From: JBGRQB01 sp041725875
GTDB taxonomy: Bacteria; Bacteroidota; Ignavibacteria; Ignavibacteriales; Melioribacteraceae
Direction: 5' to 3'
NCBI GenBank assembly: GCA_041725875.1
Contig: JBGRQB010000065.1
Span: forward strand, 1-20,597
Length of the DNA: 20,597 nucleotides
This document shows, in pieces, positions 7,114 to 14,702 of the stretch. A model generated the notes under the pieces. The model made no database searches. It was not told where the DNA came from and was given only the letters and a program-made list of their open reading frames with translations. Position numbers and translations under genes: made by a program. The first letter of the stretch is position 1, and the number at the start of each line of letters is the position of its first letter.

Positions 7114-7188
7114 ATGAAAAGAAACACTAAATCATATAACTCAATTGCAAAAACAAACCAGTACTGGTGGTGGAAGAAATTTATCTAA
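7114..7188 (+). CDS. trpL: trp operon leader peptide TrpL
   Basis: A 24-codon reading frame beginning MKRNTKSYNS and ending with QYWWWKKFI and TAA. Three consecutive Trp codons (TGG at 7165-7173, residues 18-20) occur just upstream of a terminator and of trpE. A run of three Trp in a 24-residue peptide is far beyond chance and is the hallmark of ribosome-mediated attenuation. When charged tRNA-Trp is scarce, the ribosome stalls on these codons. No Shine-Dalgarno precedes the ATG (TTTGCGTTACT), and the predicted transcription start almost coincides with it, so translation may start on a leaderless or nearly leaderless end. The peptide has no expected function of its own. It lies between rsmI and trpE and was identified from codon content and position. 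Confidence 0.92.
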   Translation: MKRNTKSYNSIAKTNQYWWWKKFI

Positions 7189-7246
7189 CAAACTCAGTAT
7201 TGGAAGCAGATATAATTATTAGAACCCTTCTCAACTGAGAAGGGTT
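7158..7246 (+). promoter_or_regulatory. trp attenuator: alternative RNA structures
   Basis: Stems paired by hand. 1:2 (pause/anti-antiterminator): 7158-7167 (CCAGTACTGG) with 7194-7203 (TCAGTATTGG), ten pairs of which two are G-U; segment 1 overlaps the first Trp codon. 2:3 (antiterminator): 7193-7198 (CTCAGT) with 7234-7239 (ACTGAG) plus 7202-7206 (GGAAG) with 7227-7231 (CTTCT). 3:4 (terminator): 7223-7232 with 7237-7246. The leader stop codon lies in the loop between segments 1 and 2. A ribosome stalled on Trp codons would cover segment 1, free segment 2 to pair with 3 and allow read-through; a ribosome reaching the stop would favour termination. The stems are seen in the sequence; the mechanism is inferred from the known trpL model. 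Confidence 0.85.
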
Positions 7247-7250
7247 TTTT
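7223..7250 (+). terminator. trp attenuator terminator
   Basis: Perfect 10-bp stem AACCCTTCTC / GAGAAGGGTT, loop AACT, then TTTTTT to 7250. It ends 12 bases before the trpE ATG, so it controls entry into the structural genes and could also act as the terminator of rsmI read-through. Confidence 0.92.
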
Positions 7251-7262
7251 ATTGGAGTGAAG

Positions 7263-8741
7263 ATGACTTTTAGCGAATTTGAAAAACATATAAAAACCAA
7301 TTCAATTGTACCGGTGTATAAAAAATTTACTGCCGATCTGATATCGCCGGCACTTGCTTATTTGAATATCAGAAAGAAAAGTAAAAACAGTTTTCTGTTT
7401 GAATCGGTTGAAGGAATTGGAAAACTTGCCCGTTATTCCTTTTTTGGAAGAAATCCTGTTAAAACAATTTCTTGCAGTCAGAACAAAATAACTGTTGCAG
7501 AAAATGGTTCAAAAAAAGTTATCAATCAAAATCTGTTTGATTATCTTTCAAATGAAGTTAATAATTTTGCTCCGGCAAAGATCCCTGAACTCCCTTATTT
7601 TACCGGCGGATTAGTTGGTTACCTCGGATTTGAAACAGTTGCTTTAATTGAAGATACAATCAAGTTTACAAATCCTGATGAACTGGAAATACCTGATGCA
7701 ATTTTCGGATTCTACAAAGATATTGTGATATTCGATCATTACAACAATCAGATATTTATTGTATCAAATGTTTTTGCTGATAATTCGCAAAGTCTGCAAA
7801 ACTTATACAATGATGCGCTCGATGTCATAACCGAACTGAAAGAGGATATTTTTTCAGGTTTAAACTACAATTCAAATTTTGAAAGTAATTCTGAAATTAT
7901 AAATACTTTGTCGCCTGATGATTATAAAAAGTTAGTTGAAAAGAGTAAAGAGAATATCGCAAACGGAGATGTTTTTCAAATTGTGTTATCAAAAAGATTT
8001 GAGACTGAATTTTCAGGTGACATATTTAATCTCTACAGATCACTCAGAATTATCAATCCAACACCATATATGCACTACATTGAGTTTGACAACGATATTA
8101 AAATCGTCGGAACTTCACCTGAAGACCTGCTGAAAGTTAAAGGAAACAAAGCAACAATTCTCCCTATTGCGGGAACGAGAAAACGAGGTAAATCTGAATC
8201 AGAAGATTTGGAGTTGGAACAAGATCTTCTCGATGACCCAAAAGAAATTGCGGAACACACAATGCTTGTAGATTTAGCACGAAACGATCTGGGTCGCGTA
8301 TGTGAATATAACTCTGTGAACGTCACGGAAAAATTTAACATCCATAAATATTCTCACGTGATGCATATTGTTTCCAGAGTTGAAGGAGTGTTGAGAAAAG
8401 AAGAAAATTGTATCGATGCACTAAAAGCAAGCTTCCCTGCCGGAACTGTTTCAGGTGCTCCTAAAATCAGAGCAATTCAATTAATAAATGAATATGAACG
8501 ACTCAGACGAGGAATTTATGCAGGTGCAATTGGTTATATAGATTTTAACGGAAATCTCGATCTTTGTATTGCAATTAGAACTTTTTTTGCAAAAGGAAAT
8601 AAATTATATTGGCAGGCCGGAGCTGGAATTGTTGCTGACAGTAAAGCTGAAAATGAAAATCAGGAATGCAACAACAAAGCAGCAGCTCTTATTAATGCTA
8701 TAAAATTTGCAGAGGAAATAGATGAAAATACTCGTAATTGA
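7263..8741 (+). CDS. trpE: Anthranilate synthase component I
   Basis: 492 residues. TrpE forms anthranilate from chorismate using ammonia from the TrpG glutaminase, the first committed step to tryptophan. Signature blocks: FLFESVEG near residue 45, corresponding to the LLES feedback-inhibition element, then GTSPEDLLKV, PIAGTRKRG, EHTMLVDLARND, FPAGTVSGAPKIRA and YAGAIGYIDFNG, ending with QAGAGIVADS. All the chorismate-enzyme catalytic blocks are present. The ATG at 7263 is chosen because GGAG at 7254-7257 is 5 bases ahead; a GTG at 7257 in the same frame overlaps that site. The 3' end overlaps trpG by 20 bases, suggesting translational coupling of the two subunits. PabB/MenF alternatives are excluded by the full trp context. 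Confidence 0.97.
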   Translation: MTFSEFEKHIKTNSIVPVYKKFTADLISPALAYLNIRKKSKNSFLFESVEGIGKLARYSFFGRNPVKTISCSQNKITVAENGSKKVINQNLFDYLSNEVNNFAPAKIPELPYFTGGLVGYLGFETVALIEDTIKFTNPDELEIPDAIFGFYKDIVIFDHYNNQIFIVSNVFADNSQSLQNLYNDALDVITELKEDIFSGLNYNSNFESNSEIINTLSPDDYKKLVEKSKENIANGDVFQIVLSKRFETEFSGDIFNLYRSLRIINPTPYMHYIEFDNDIKIVGTSPEDLLKVKGNKATILPIAGTRKRGKSESEDLELEQDLLDDPKEIAEHTMLVDLARNDLGRVCEYNSVNVTEKFNIHKYSHVMHIVSRVEGVLRKEENCIDALKASFPAGTVSGAPKIRAIQLINEYERLRRGIYAGAIGYIDFNGNLDLCIAIRTFFAKGNKLYWQAGAGIVADSKAENENQECNNKAAALINAIKFAEEIDENTRN

Positions 8742-9288
8742 TAACTACGATTCTTTTACTTTTAATCTCGTTCAGCTTATTGGAAAATTTACCAGCGACA
8801 TTATTGTTAAAAGAAATGATAAAATAACGGAAGACGAAATCAGAAAAATTAATCCTGATAAAATTGTAATCTCTCCCGGACCCGGAAAACCGGAAGATTC
8901 AAACTTATCACTGGTTGTTATAAAAGAATTTGGAAAAGAAATTCCGGTGTTTGGCGTTTGTCTGGGTATGCAGGGAATCGGAATTACATTCGGCGCTGTT
9001 GTACATAAAGCTCCCGAGCTGATGCACGGAAAAACTTCACTTATTATGCACGATAACAAAGCAATTTTTAAGGATGTTCCTCAAAAATTCAAAGCAGCAA
9101 GATATCACTCTCTTATTGTTGATAAAAATACAATTCCGGATGAACTTGAAATCACCTCCGAAACCGAAAACGGATTGGTAATGGGGTTGCGTCATAAAAC
9201 TTATCCGATTGAAGGAATTCAGTTCCATCCTGAATCAATTTTAACTGACGTGGGAGAGCAACTTATAAGTAACTGGTTAAAATTATGA
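8722..9288 (+). CDS. trpG: Anthranilate synthase component II (glutamine amidotransferase)
   Basis: 188 residues. It hydrolyses glutamine and channels ammonia to TrpE. The triad is visible: Cys80 in FGVCLGMQ, His169 and Glu171 in GIQFHPES. Other marks: ILVIDNYDSFTFN at the start, ISPGPGKPED for the oxyanion/phosphate loop, and APELMHGKTS typical of TrpG/PabA. One oddity is GMQ after the nucleophile where most TrpG proteins have GHQ; HisH-type amidotransferases have GMQ. AGAGGA precedes the ATG, inside trpE. It overlaps trpD by the 4 bases ATGA. It may also serve a PabB elsewhere in the genome, which cannot be judged here. Confidence 0.96.
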   Translation: MKILVIDNYDSFTFNLVQLIGKFTSDIIVKRNDKITEDEIRKINPDKIVISPGPGKPEDSNLSLVVIKEFGKEIPVFGVCLGMQGIGITFGAVVHKAPELMHGKTSLIMHDNKAIFKDVPQKFKAARYHSLIVDKNTIPDELEITSETENGLVMGLRHKTYPIEGIQFHPESILTDVGEQLISNWLKL

Positions 9289-10292
9289 TTAACAAGTATC
9301 TGGAAAAAATATCATCTGGCCGGAATCTGACTTTTGATGAAAGCAGACTCCTGATGAATTACATTATCACAGGGAATACCAGTTCCTCTCAACTTGCCGG
9401 ACTGCTGATGGCATTAAAAACCAAAGGCGAAACTTCTGAGGAGATTGCCGGATTTATTTCTGTGATGAGAGAAAACTCTATAAAGATTCCCGGTCATCAG
9501 GATGCTGTAGATGTTTGCGGAACCGGTGGTGATAATTCAGGTACATTTAATATTTCAACTGCTGCGGCTTTTGTTTTGGCAGGAACCGGAGTTAAAGTTG
9601 CGAAACATGGAAATCGATCAATATCTTCAAAAAGTGGAAGCGCCGATGTTCTTTCCAGTCTGGGAATAAACATTAATTTACCTCGGCACAAATCTGAAGA
9701 AGCTTTGAAAAAGGTTGGCATTTCCTTCCTCTTTGCACCAGAGTATCATCCGGCAATGAAACAGGTAATGCCTGTCAGAAAAGAATTATCGATGAAAACC
9801 ATTTTTAACATTTTGGGTCCGCTTACAAACCCTGCAAATGTTAAGCGTCAGGTAATCGGGACTTATAACGATCATATTTCAAATTTAATGGCGGGCGCTT
9901 GTCAATATTTGGAAATGGAAAAAGTTTGCTTTGTCTGCACCGAAAACAAATTTGATGAAGTGCTTTTAAATGGAACTACACGACTGGTAGAAGTTAACGA
10001 AACCGAAATAACAGAACGTTCAATCACAAATTCTGATTTCGGATTTCCTGAAGTTAACCTTGCTTCTATCAAAGGAGAAACTCCGCAATATAATGCTGAA
10101 CTTATAAAATCAATATTTGAGAAAAAAGAAAAAACACCGGCCTATTATGTTGTTGCAGCAAACGCCGCATTGGGTATTTATGCAACAGGAGTTGAAACTG
10201 ATTTGCGTAAATGTGCAGAACTGGCAGAAGAATCTATTCAGTCAGGAAAAGCATTGGATAAACTGAACTCACTAAAAACTTTTGGAAATTAA
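9285..10292 (+). CDS. trpD: Anthranilate phosphoribosyltransferase
   Basis: 335 residues, typical length. It attaches anthranilate to PRPP to make phosphoribosyl-anthranilate. The glycosyltransferase family 3 motifs are intact: N-terminal helical domain with SSSQLAGLLMALKTKGET (33-50), VCGTGGDNSGTFNIST (77-92) for PRPP, and the KHGNRSISSKSGSADVL block (107-123) for anthranilate/PRPP. NILGPLTNPA follows. The start codon overlaps the trpG stop by 4 bases, so translation is likely coupled. It is a single-domain protein, not fused to TrpG as in enteric bacteria. Confidence 0.97.
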   Translation: MINKYLEKISSGRNLTFDESRLLMNYIITGNTSSSQLAGLLMALKTKGETSEEIAGFISVMRENSIKIPGHQDAVDVCGTGGDNSGTFNISTAAAFVLAGTGVKVAKHGNRSISSKSGSADVLSSLGININLPRHKSEEALKKVGISFLFAPEYHPAMKQVMPVRKELSMKTIFNILGPLTNPANVKRQVIGTYNDHISNLMAGACQYLEMEKVCFVCTENKFDEVLLNGTTRLVEVNETEITERSITNSDFGFPEVNLASIKGETPQYNAELIKSIFEKKEKTPAYYVVAANAALGIYATGVETDLRKCAELAEESIQSGKALDKLNSLKTFGN

Positions 10293-10293
10293 T

Positions 10294-11088
10294 TTGAATA
10301 TTCTGGATAAAATACTTGAAACAAAAAAAGAAGAAGTAAAAAAACTAAAGCAAAATTTCACTCTTAGTCGTTTTAAAGATTCATCTTTTTATGAAAATGA
10401 TTCACTTAATTTTCAAAATGCTTTGTCAGAGAAAAATGAAATTGCAATTATTTCCGAAATTAAAAAAGCCAGTCCGTCAAAAGGAATTATCTGTAACAAT
10501 TTTAATCACCTCAAAATTGCAGAAACATATTTTGAAAATGAAACCTCTGCAATTTCTGTTTTAACAGATCAAAATTATTTTCAGGGTTCACTGACTTTCC
10601 TGAATGAAATTGCACAAATTAAAACTTCTCCCCTTTTAAGAAAAGATTTTTTAATTGATGAGTATCAGATTTATGAATCGAAATCAAATGGTGCAGATGC
10701 TGTTTTGCTAATTTGTGAAGCGTTGTCTAAAAGCCAGATTGCAGAACTTACTTACGCGGCTTTGGAAAATAACCTGACTGTTCTTCTTGAGCTTCATTCG
10801 GAAGATCAACTTGCAAAAATAGATTTTTCCCTTAACAAAATCATTGGAATAAATAATCGTGATTTAACAACTTTTGAGACTGATCTAACGACGACTCAAA
10901 AACTTTCTCTTAAATTACCTGAAGACACAATTGTTGTTTCAGAAAGTGGCATTAACAGCAAATCAGATATAGACTTTCTTAAATCAGTTAATACAAATGC
11001 GATTCTTGTTGGCGAACACTTTATGAAATCTGCTTCAATTTCTGACTCTGTAAAACAGTTTAAAGAATGGTGTCTGTATGAGAGTTAA
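10294..11088 (+). CDS. trpC: Indole-3-glycerol-phosphate synthase
   Basis: 264 residues from a TTG start. It closes the indole ring, converting carboxyphenylamino-deoxyribulose phosphate to indole-3-glycerol phosphate with release of CO2. TIM-barrel motifs: ISEIKKASPSKG (catalytic Lys in the first strand), LRKDFLIDEYQIYES with the second Lys (about 117), LLELHSEDQL, IGINNRDLTTFETDL and VVSESGI. No ATG is available near the start. TTG at 10294 gives (M)NILDKILETKKEEV, the usual N-terminus, and has GGAAA 5 bases upstream; an earlier TTG at 10282 adds four residues and has no ribosome site. There is one base between the trpD stop and this start. It is a separate gene from trpF, unlike the TrpC-TrpF fusion of E. 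coli. Confidence 0.95.
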   Translation: MNILDKILETKKEEVKKLKQNFTLSRFKDSSFYENDSLNFQNALSEKNEIAIISEIKKASPSKGIICNNFNHLKIAETYFENETSAISVLTDQNYFQGSLTFLNEIAQIKTSPLLRKDFLIDEYQIYESKSNGADAVLLICEALSKSQIAELTYAALENNLTVLLELHSEDQLAKIDFSLNKIIGINNRDLTTFETDLTTTQKLSLKLPEDTIVVSESGINSKSDIDFLKSVNTNAILVGEHFMKSASISDSVKQFKEWCLYES

Positions 11089-11695
11089 AATTTGCGGAAT
11101 AACTCGTCTGGAAGATGCTTTGATCTGCGCTAAACTTGGTGTTGATGCTGTAGGTTTTATTTTTTACAAAAAAAGTAAAAGATATATTTCCCCGGAGAGC
11201 GCTTCTGAAATTATATCAAAACTTCCGGCCTTTATTCAGAAAGTCGGAGTATTTGTAGATGAAGATCCAAAAATCATAAATCAAACTGCTGAAAAAACAG
11301 GAATTACTATTGCCCAACTTCACGGAGATGAACAACCGGAAACAATTAGTCAAATTAACATTCCTGTAATTAAGGCTTTTCGTGTTTCTCTTTTTTTTAA
11401 CTATGATATTTTATATCGGTATAAAAAAACACCTATACTTTTGGATGGTTACGATTCTGAAGAAAAAGGCGGAACAGGAAAATCTTTTGAATGGAAAAAA
11501 ATCCCTGCTGAATTAAGATCGGAGATAATTTTGGCAGGCGGTGTTAATGAAACTAATGTTGAAAAAATTGCAAAAGAAATAAACCCCGCAGCAATAGATA
11601 TTTCCTCTTCTGTTGAGATATCTCCGGGAATAAAAGATACAAATAAGCTTATAAAATTAATGAATAAAATAAATCAACTGAGGTACTTATGCTGA
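11078..11695 (+). CDS. trpF: Phosphoribosylanthranilate isomerase
   Basis: 205 residues, a complete stand-alone TrpF. It performs the Amadori rearrangement of phosphoribosyl-anthranilate. Motifs: VKICGITR with the catalytic Cys6, DAVGFIFY, VGVFVDED, IAQLHGDE, LLDGYD with the catalytic Asp123, GGTGKSFEW, and ILAGGVNETNV for phosphate binding. The ATG lies inside trpC (11-base overlap), and the 3' end overlaps aroF by 7 bases, consistent with coupled translation. Pathway order would place it before TrpC; the gene order C-F is common in trp operons. Confidence 0.96.
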   Translation: MRVKICGITRLEDALICAKLGVDAVGFIFYKKSKRYISPESASEIISKLPAFIQKVGVFVDEDPKIINQTAEKTGITIAQLHGDEQPETISQINIPVIKAFRVSLFFNYDILYRYKKTPILLDGYDSEEKGGTGKSFEWKKIPAELRSEIILAGGVNETNVEKIAKEINPAAIDISSSVEISPGIKDTNKLIKLMNKINQLRYLC

Positions 11696-12711
11696 TTTTT
11701 ATGCCCTTAGATGCGCCTAGAAATGATATTGAAATTGTTAAGAATAAATTACTCGCAAATTACTGTACTCCGCATGAAATTCCGGGTGAAAGAAAACTTG
11801 CCATTGGTATTACTGGTCCGACAGACAAACTTAAAGAGGAAGATTTTTATTTTCTTCCTTCCGTACTTGAGGTTGTTCGTGTAACTCAAAAATATAAACT
11901 CGTTAGTAAAGCAATGAAAGATCAAAATACAATTATCGATTTTGGCAATGCACAAATTGGAAATAACGAGTTAGGAATAATTGCGGGTCCCTGTGCTGTT
12001 GAAAGCAGACAGCAAATGTTTGACATAGCTGGTGAACTTGTTGAAATGGGAGTCAAATTTATACGAGGCGGAGCTTTTAAACCCAGATCGAGTCCTTACT
12101 CTTTCCAGGGATTAAAGGAAAAAGGTCTTGAAATTTTATCTGATGTAAAAAAAGAGTTCGGTGTTAATATTGTAACGGAATTACTTAATCAAAATACAGT
12201 TGAAGCAGTTGCTGAAACTGCTGATATAATTCAGATTGGTGCGCGCAATATGCAAAACTTTACGCTTCTTGAAGATGTTGGCAAAACCGGAAAACCTATT
12301 CTGCTGAAACGCGGAATGTCGGCAACAGTTGAAGACTGGCTTTTAAGCGCAGAATATATTGTATCACAAAACAACTACAATATTATTCTGTGCGAGCGCG
12401 GAATTAGAACTTTTGAAAATGCAACAAGAAATACTCTGGATCTGAACGCTGTGCCTGTTTTAAAAAGTGAGACACATCTTCCTGTTATTGTAGATCCTTC
12501 GCACGGTATTGGAATACGTGATAAAGTCTCTGCAATGGCTCTTGCTTCTATAGCTTGCGGTGCTGACGGAATAATGGTTGAAGTTCACACCGACCCTGAC
12601 AAAGCTTTATCTGACGGACACCAAACACTCAGCATTTCAATGTTCCGAGAAATGATGGAAAAGATAAAAACTCTGGCTCCAATTGTTAACAGAAAAACGG
12701 AGTTTATATGA
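11689..12711 (+). CDS. aroF: DAHP synthase, type I-beta, with N-terminal ACT-like domain
   Basis: 340 residues. It condenses phosphoenolpyruvate and erythrose 4-phosphate to DAHP, the first step of the shikimate pathway. Residues 1-70 form the ferredoxin/ACT-like domain that precedes I-beta enzymes such as that of Thermotoga maritima and binds feedback inhibitors there; IDFGNAQIGNNELGIIAGPCAVES leads into the barrel. Metal ligands appear at the expected places: Cys102 (AGPCAVES), His272 (DPSHGIG), Glu298 (MVEVH) and Asp309 (LSDGHQ). RGGAFKPRSSPYSFQG binds phosphate/PEP. The start overlaps trpF by 7 bases and the stop overlaps trpB by 4, so it is an integral part of the trp operon, not an insertion. 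No chorismate mutase domain is fused. Which amino acid inhibits it cannot be read from the sequence. Confidence 0.95.
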   Translation: MLIFMPLDAPRNDIEIVKNKLLANYCTPHEIPGERKLAIGITGPTDKLKEEDFYFLPSVLEVVRVTQKYKLVSKAMKDQNTIIDFGNAQIGNNELGIIAGPCAVESRQQMFDIAGELVEMGVKFIRGGAFKPRSSPYSFQGLKEKGLEILSDVKKEFGVNIVTELLNQNTVEAVAETADIIQIGARNMQNFTLLEDVGKTGKPILLKRGMSATVEDWLLSAEYIVSQNNYNIILCERGIRTFENATRNTLDLNAVPVLKSETHLPVIVDPSHGIGIRDKVSAMALASIACGADGIMVEVHTDPDKALSDGHQTLSISMFREMMEKIKTLAPIVNRKTEFI

Positions 12712-13901
12712 AACCAGTTTTGAAATATAATTTCCCTGATGCAAATGGAAAATTTGGAAAGTATGGCGGAAAGTTTGTCCCGGAAATATTAATTCCCGCT
12801 CTTGACCAACTTGAAAAAGCATACTCTGTTTTAAGAAATGATTCCCGATTCTTACCTGATTTGGAAGACTTGCTGGTGAATTATTCAGGCAGACCAACTC
12901 CTCTTACTTTTGCAAACAGATTAACCGAACATTTTGGAAAAGCAAAAATATATCTGAAGAGAGAAGATCTGAATCACACCGGAGCTCATAAAATAAATAA
13001 TACGCTCGGACAAATTCTTATTGCAAAATATCTTGGAAAAGAAAAAATTATTGCGGAAACAGGAGCCGGGCAGCACGGAGTTGCAACTGCAACTGTCTGC
13101 GCAAAATTTGGTTTTGAGTGTACAGTTTTTATGGGTGAAGAGGATGTAAAGCGACAGTCGCTAAACGTTCACAGAATGGAATTACTTGGTGCCACGGTTG
13201 TTCCTGTAACTTCCGGCAACAAAACACTGAAGGATGCAACAAATGAAGCAATCAGGCATTGGGTTTCTAATGTTGACGACACTCATTATATTATCGGATC
13301 TGTTGTTGGTCCTCATCCTTACCCTATGATTGTCCGTGATTTTCAATCTGTAATCGGCAAAGAGACAAAATCACAGATTATGGAAATTGAAGATCGTTTG
13401 CCCGACTATATTCTTGCATGCATTGGAGGCGGATCAAATGCAGCCGGAATATTTTACCCGTTTATTGAAGAGAAAACTACCAAATTGATTGGTGTGGAAG
13501 CAGCCGGAAAAGGTATTGAAACCGATCAACATTGTGCTTCAATTACTCTTGGTTCAGATGGAATTTTTCAGGGAATGAAAACACTTCTTCTACAAAATGA
13601 AGAGGGACAAATAAATGAAGTATATTCAATTTCTGCCGGACTCGATTATCCGGGTGTGGGACCAGAACATTCCTATTTTCATTCAGCAGAAATGGCAGAA
13701 TATCATTCCGCAACTGATCAGGAAGCGCTTGATGCAGTGAAACTTTTGAGCAGACTCGAAGGTATTCTCCCCGCTCTTGAATCAGCACACGCACTTGCCT
13801 ATTTAACTAAACTGATGCCCGAAACAGCAAAAGATGAAATTGTAATTGTTAATCTTTCGGGCAGAGGCGATAAAGATCTTAACACTATTATAAATCGGTA
13901 A
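12708..13901 (+). CDS. trpB: Tryptophan synthase beta chain
   Basis: 397 residues, the TrpB1 type that pairs with TrpA. It joins indole and serine on PLP. Evidence: FGKYGGKFVPEILIPAL at the N-terminus, LKREDLNHTGAHKINN with PLP Lys95, AETGAGQHGVATA with catalytic Glu117, IGGGSNAAG for the PLP phosphate, and GLDYPGVGPEHS followed by the C-terminal LSGRGDKD. The GRPTPL and RQSLNV..M.LLGA blocks fit TrpB1 rather than TrpB2. The ATG overlaps the aroF stop (ATGA). It is followed by trpA after 12 bases with AGAGGAA as ribosome site. Confidence 0.98.
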   Translation: MKPVLKYNFPDANGKFGKYGGKFVPEILIPALDQLEKAYSVLRNDSRFLPDLEDLLVNYSGRPTPLTFANRLTEHFGKAKIYLKREDLNHTGAHKINNTLGQILIAKYLGKEKIIAETGAGQHGVATATVCAKFGFECTVFMGEEDVKRQSLNVHRMELLGATVVPVTSGNKTLKDATNEAIRHWVSNVDDTHYIIGSVVGPHPYPMIVRDFQSVIGKETKSQIMEIEDRLPDYILACIGGGSNAAGIFYPFIEEKTTKLIGVEAAGKGIETDQHCASITLGSDGIFQGMKTLLLQNEEGQINEVYSISAGLDYPGVGPEHSYFHSAEMAEYHSATDQEALDAVKLLSRLEGILPALESAHALAYLTKLMPETAKDEIVIVNLSGRGDKDLNTIINR

Positions 13902-13913
13902 TCAGAGGAATAA

Positions 13914-14702
13914 ATGTCATATATATCGCAATATATTCAATCAATTAACAGCAGCGACAGAAAAATCTTCACCACTTTTTTAACAACCGGATTTCCGGAA
14001 AAAGAAAAGTTTGTGGAAACCGCAGTTGAAATTCTAAATGCAGGAGCAGATATTTTTGAACTTGGAATTCCGTTCAGTGATCCTGTGGCAGATGGTTCAG
14101 TTATACAATCTGCATCTCAGCAGGTTCTTGCAAACAACGTAACAATAAATGATGTTTTTGACTCAGCCTACAAAATCAAAAAAACTACCAATAAACCTTT
14201 AATATTAATGGGTTATGCAAATCCTCTCTTTAATTACGGAACCAAAGAGTTTTTTCGGAGAGCTGCAGAGTCTGGTGTTGACGGAGTGATAATCCCCGAT
14301 ATTCCACTTGAAGAATATAACACATTCTTTCCTTCAGACAGCAACGGAATTGATAAAATTCTTCTTACAACTCCTGCCACAAAGTCAGAGCGAATTAAGG
14401 AAGTTGATCAAAAAAGTGAAGGTTTTGTTTACTGCGTGAGTGTAAAAGGAACAACCGGCGGAAAAAATGTTTTTTTAGATGAAGTTGTACAAAATGTAAA
14501 AAATACTTATAAGCAGATCAGCAGAAATAAAATGTTAGTCGGATTTGGAATAAACTCCCCTCAGGATATTAAAAAAATTAAGGAGCATTGTGACGGAGTA
14601 ATTGTGGCAAGCGCAATTATGCGAATGATGCAAAAGGAGAATTACAAAATTGATGAAGTGTTAAATTTCGTATCTGAATTGAGTGCTGCTTGCAACTCTT
14701 AA
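13914..14702 (+). CDS. trpA: Tryptophan synthase alpha chain
   Basis: 262 residues. TrpA cleaves indole-3-glycerol phosphate to indole and glyceraldehyde 3-phosphate and passes indole to TrpB. Catalytic Glu49 (IFELGIPFSD) and Asp60 (PVADGSVIQ) fall at the same positions as in the enteric enzyme. Other marks: TTGFP near the N-terminus, LMGYANPLFNYG, GVDGVIIPDIPLEE, YCVSVKGTTGGK, and GFGINSPQD plus VIVASAIM for phosphate binding. It is the last gene of the trp operon. Its TAA shares the bases TTAA (14699-14702) with the stop codon of the convergent gene, and I see no hairpin terminator behind it, so trp transcripts probably run into antisense of that gene. Confidence 0.97.
   Translation: MSYISQYIQSINSSDRKIFTTFLTTGFPEKEKFVETAVEILNAGADIFELGIPFSDPVADGSVIQSASQQVLANNVTINDVFDSAYKIKKTTNKPLILMGYANPLFNYGTKEFFRRAAESGVDGVIIPDIPLEEYNTFFPSDSNGIDKILLTTPATKSERIKEVDQKSEGFVYCVSVKGTTGGKNVFLDEVVQNVKNTYKQISRNKMLVGFGINSPQDIKKIKEHCDGVIVASAIMRMMQKENYKIDEVLNFVSELSAACNS

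Noticed and set aside
7257..7262. GTG start two codons before the trpE ATG
   Set aside because: It overlaps the GGAG ribosome site; ATG 7263 has ideal spacing.
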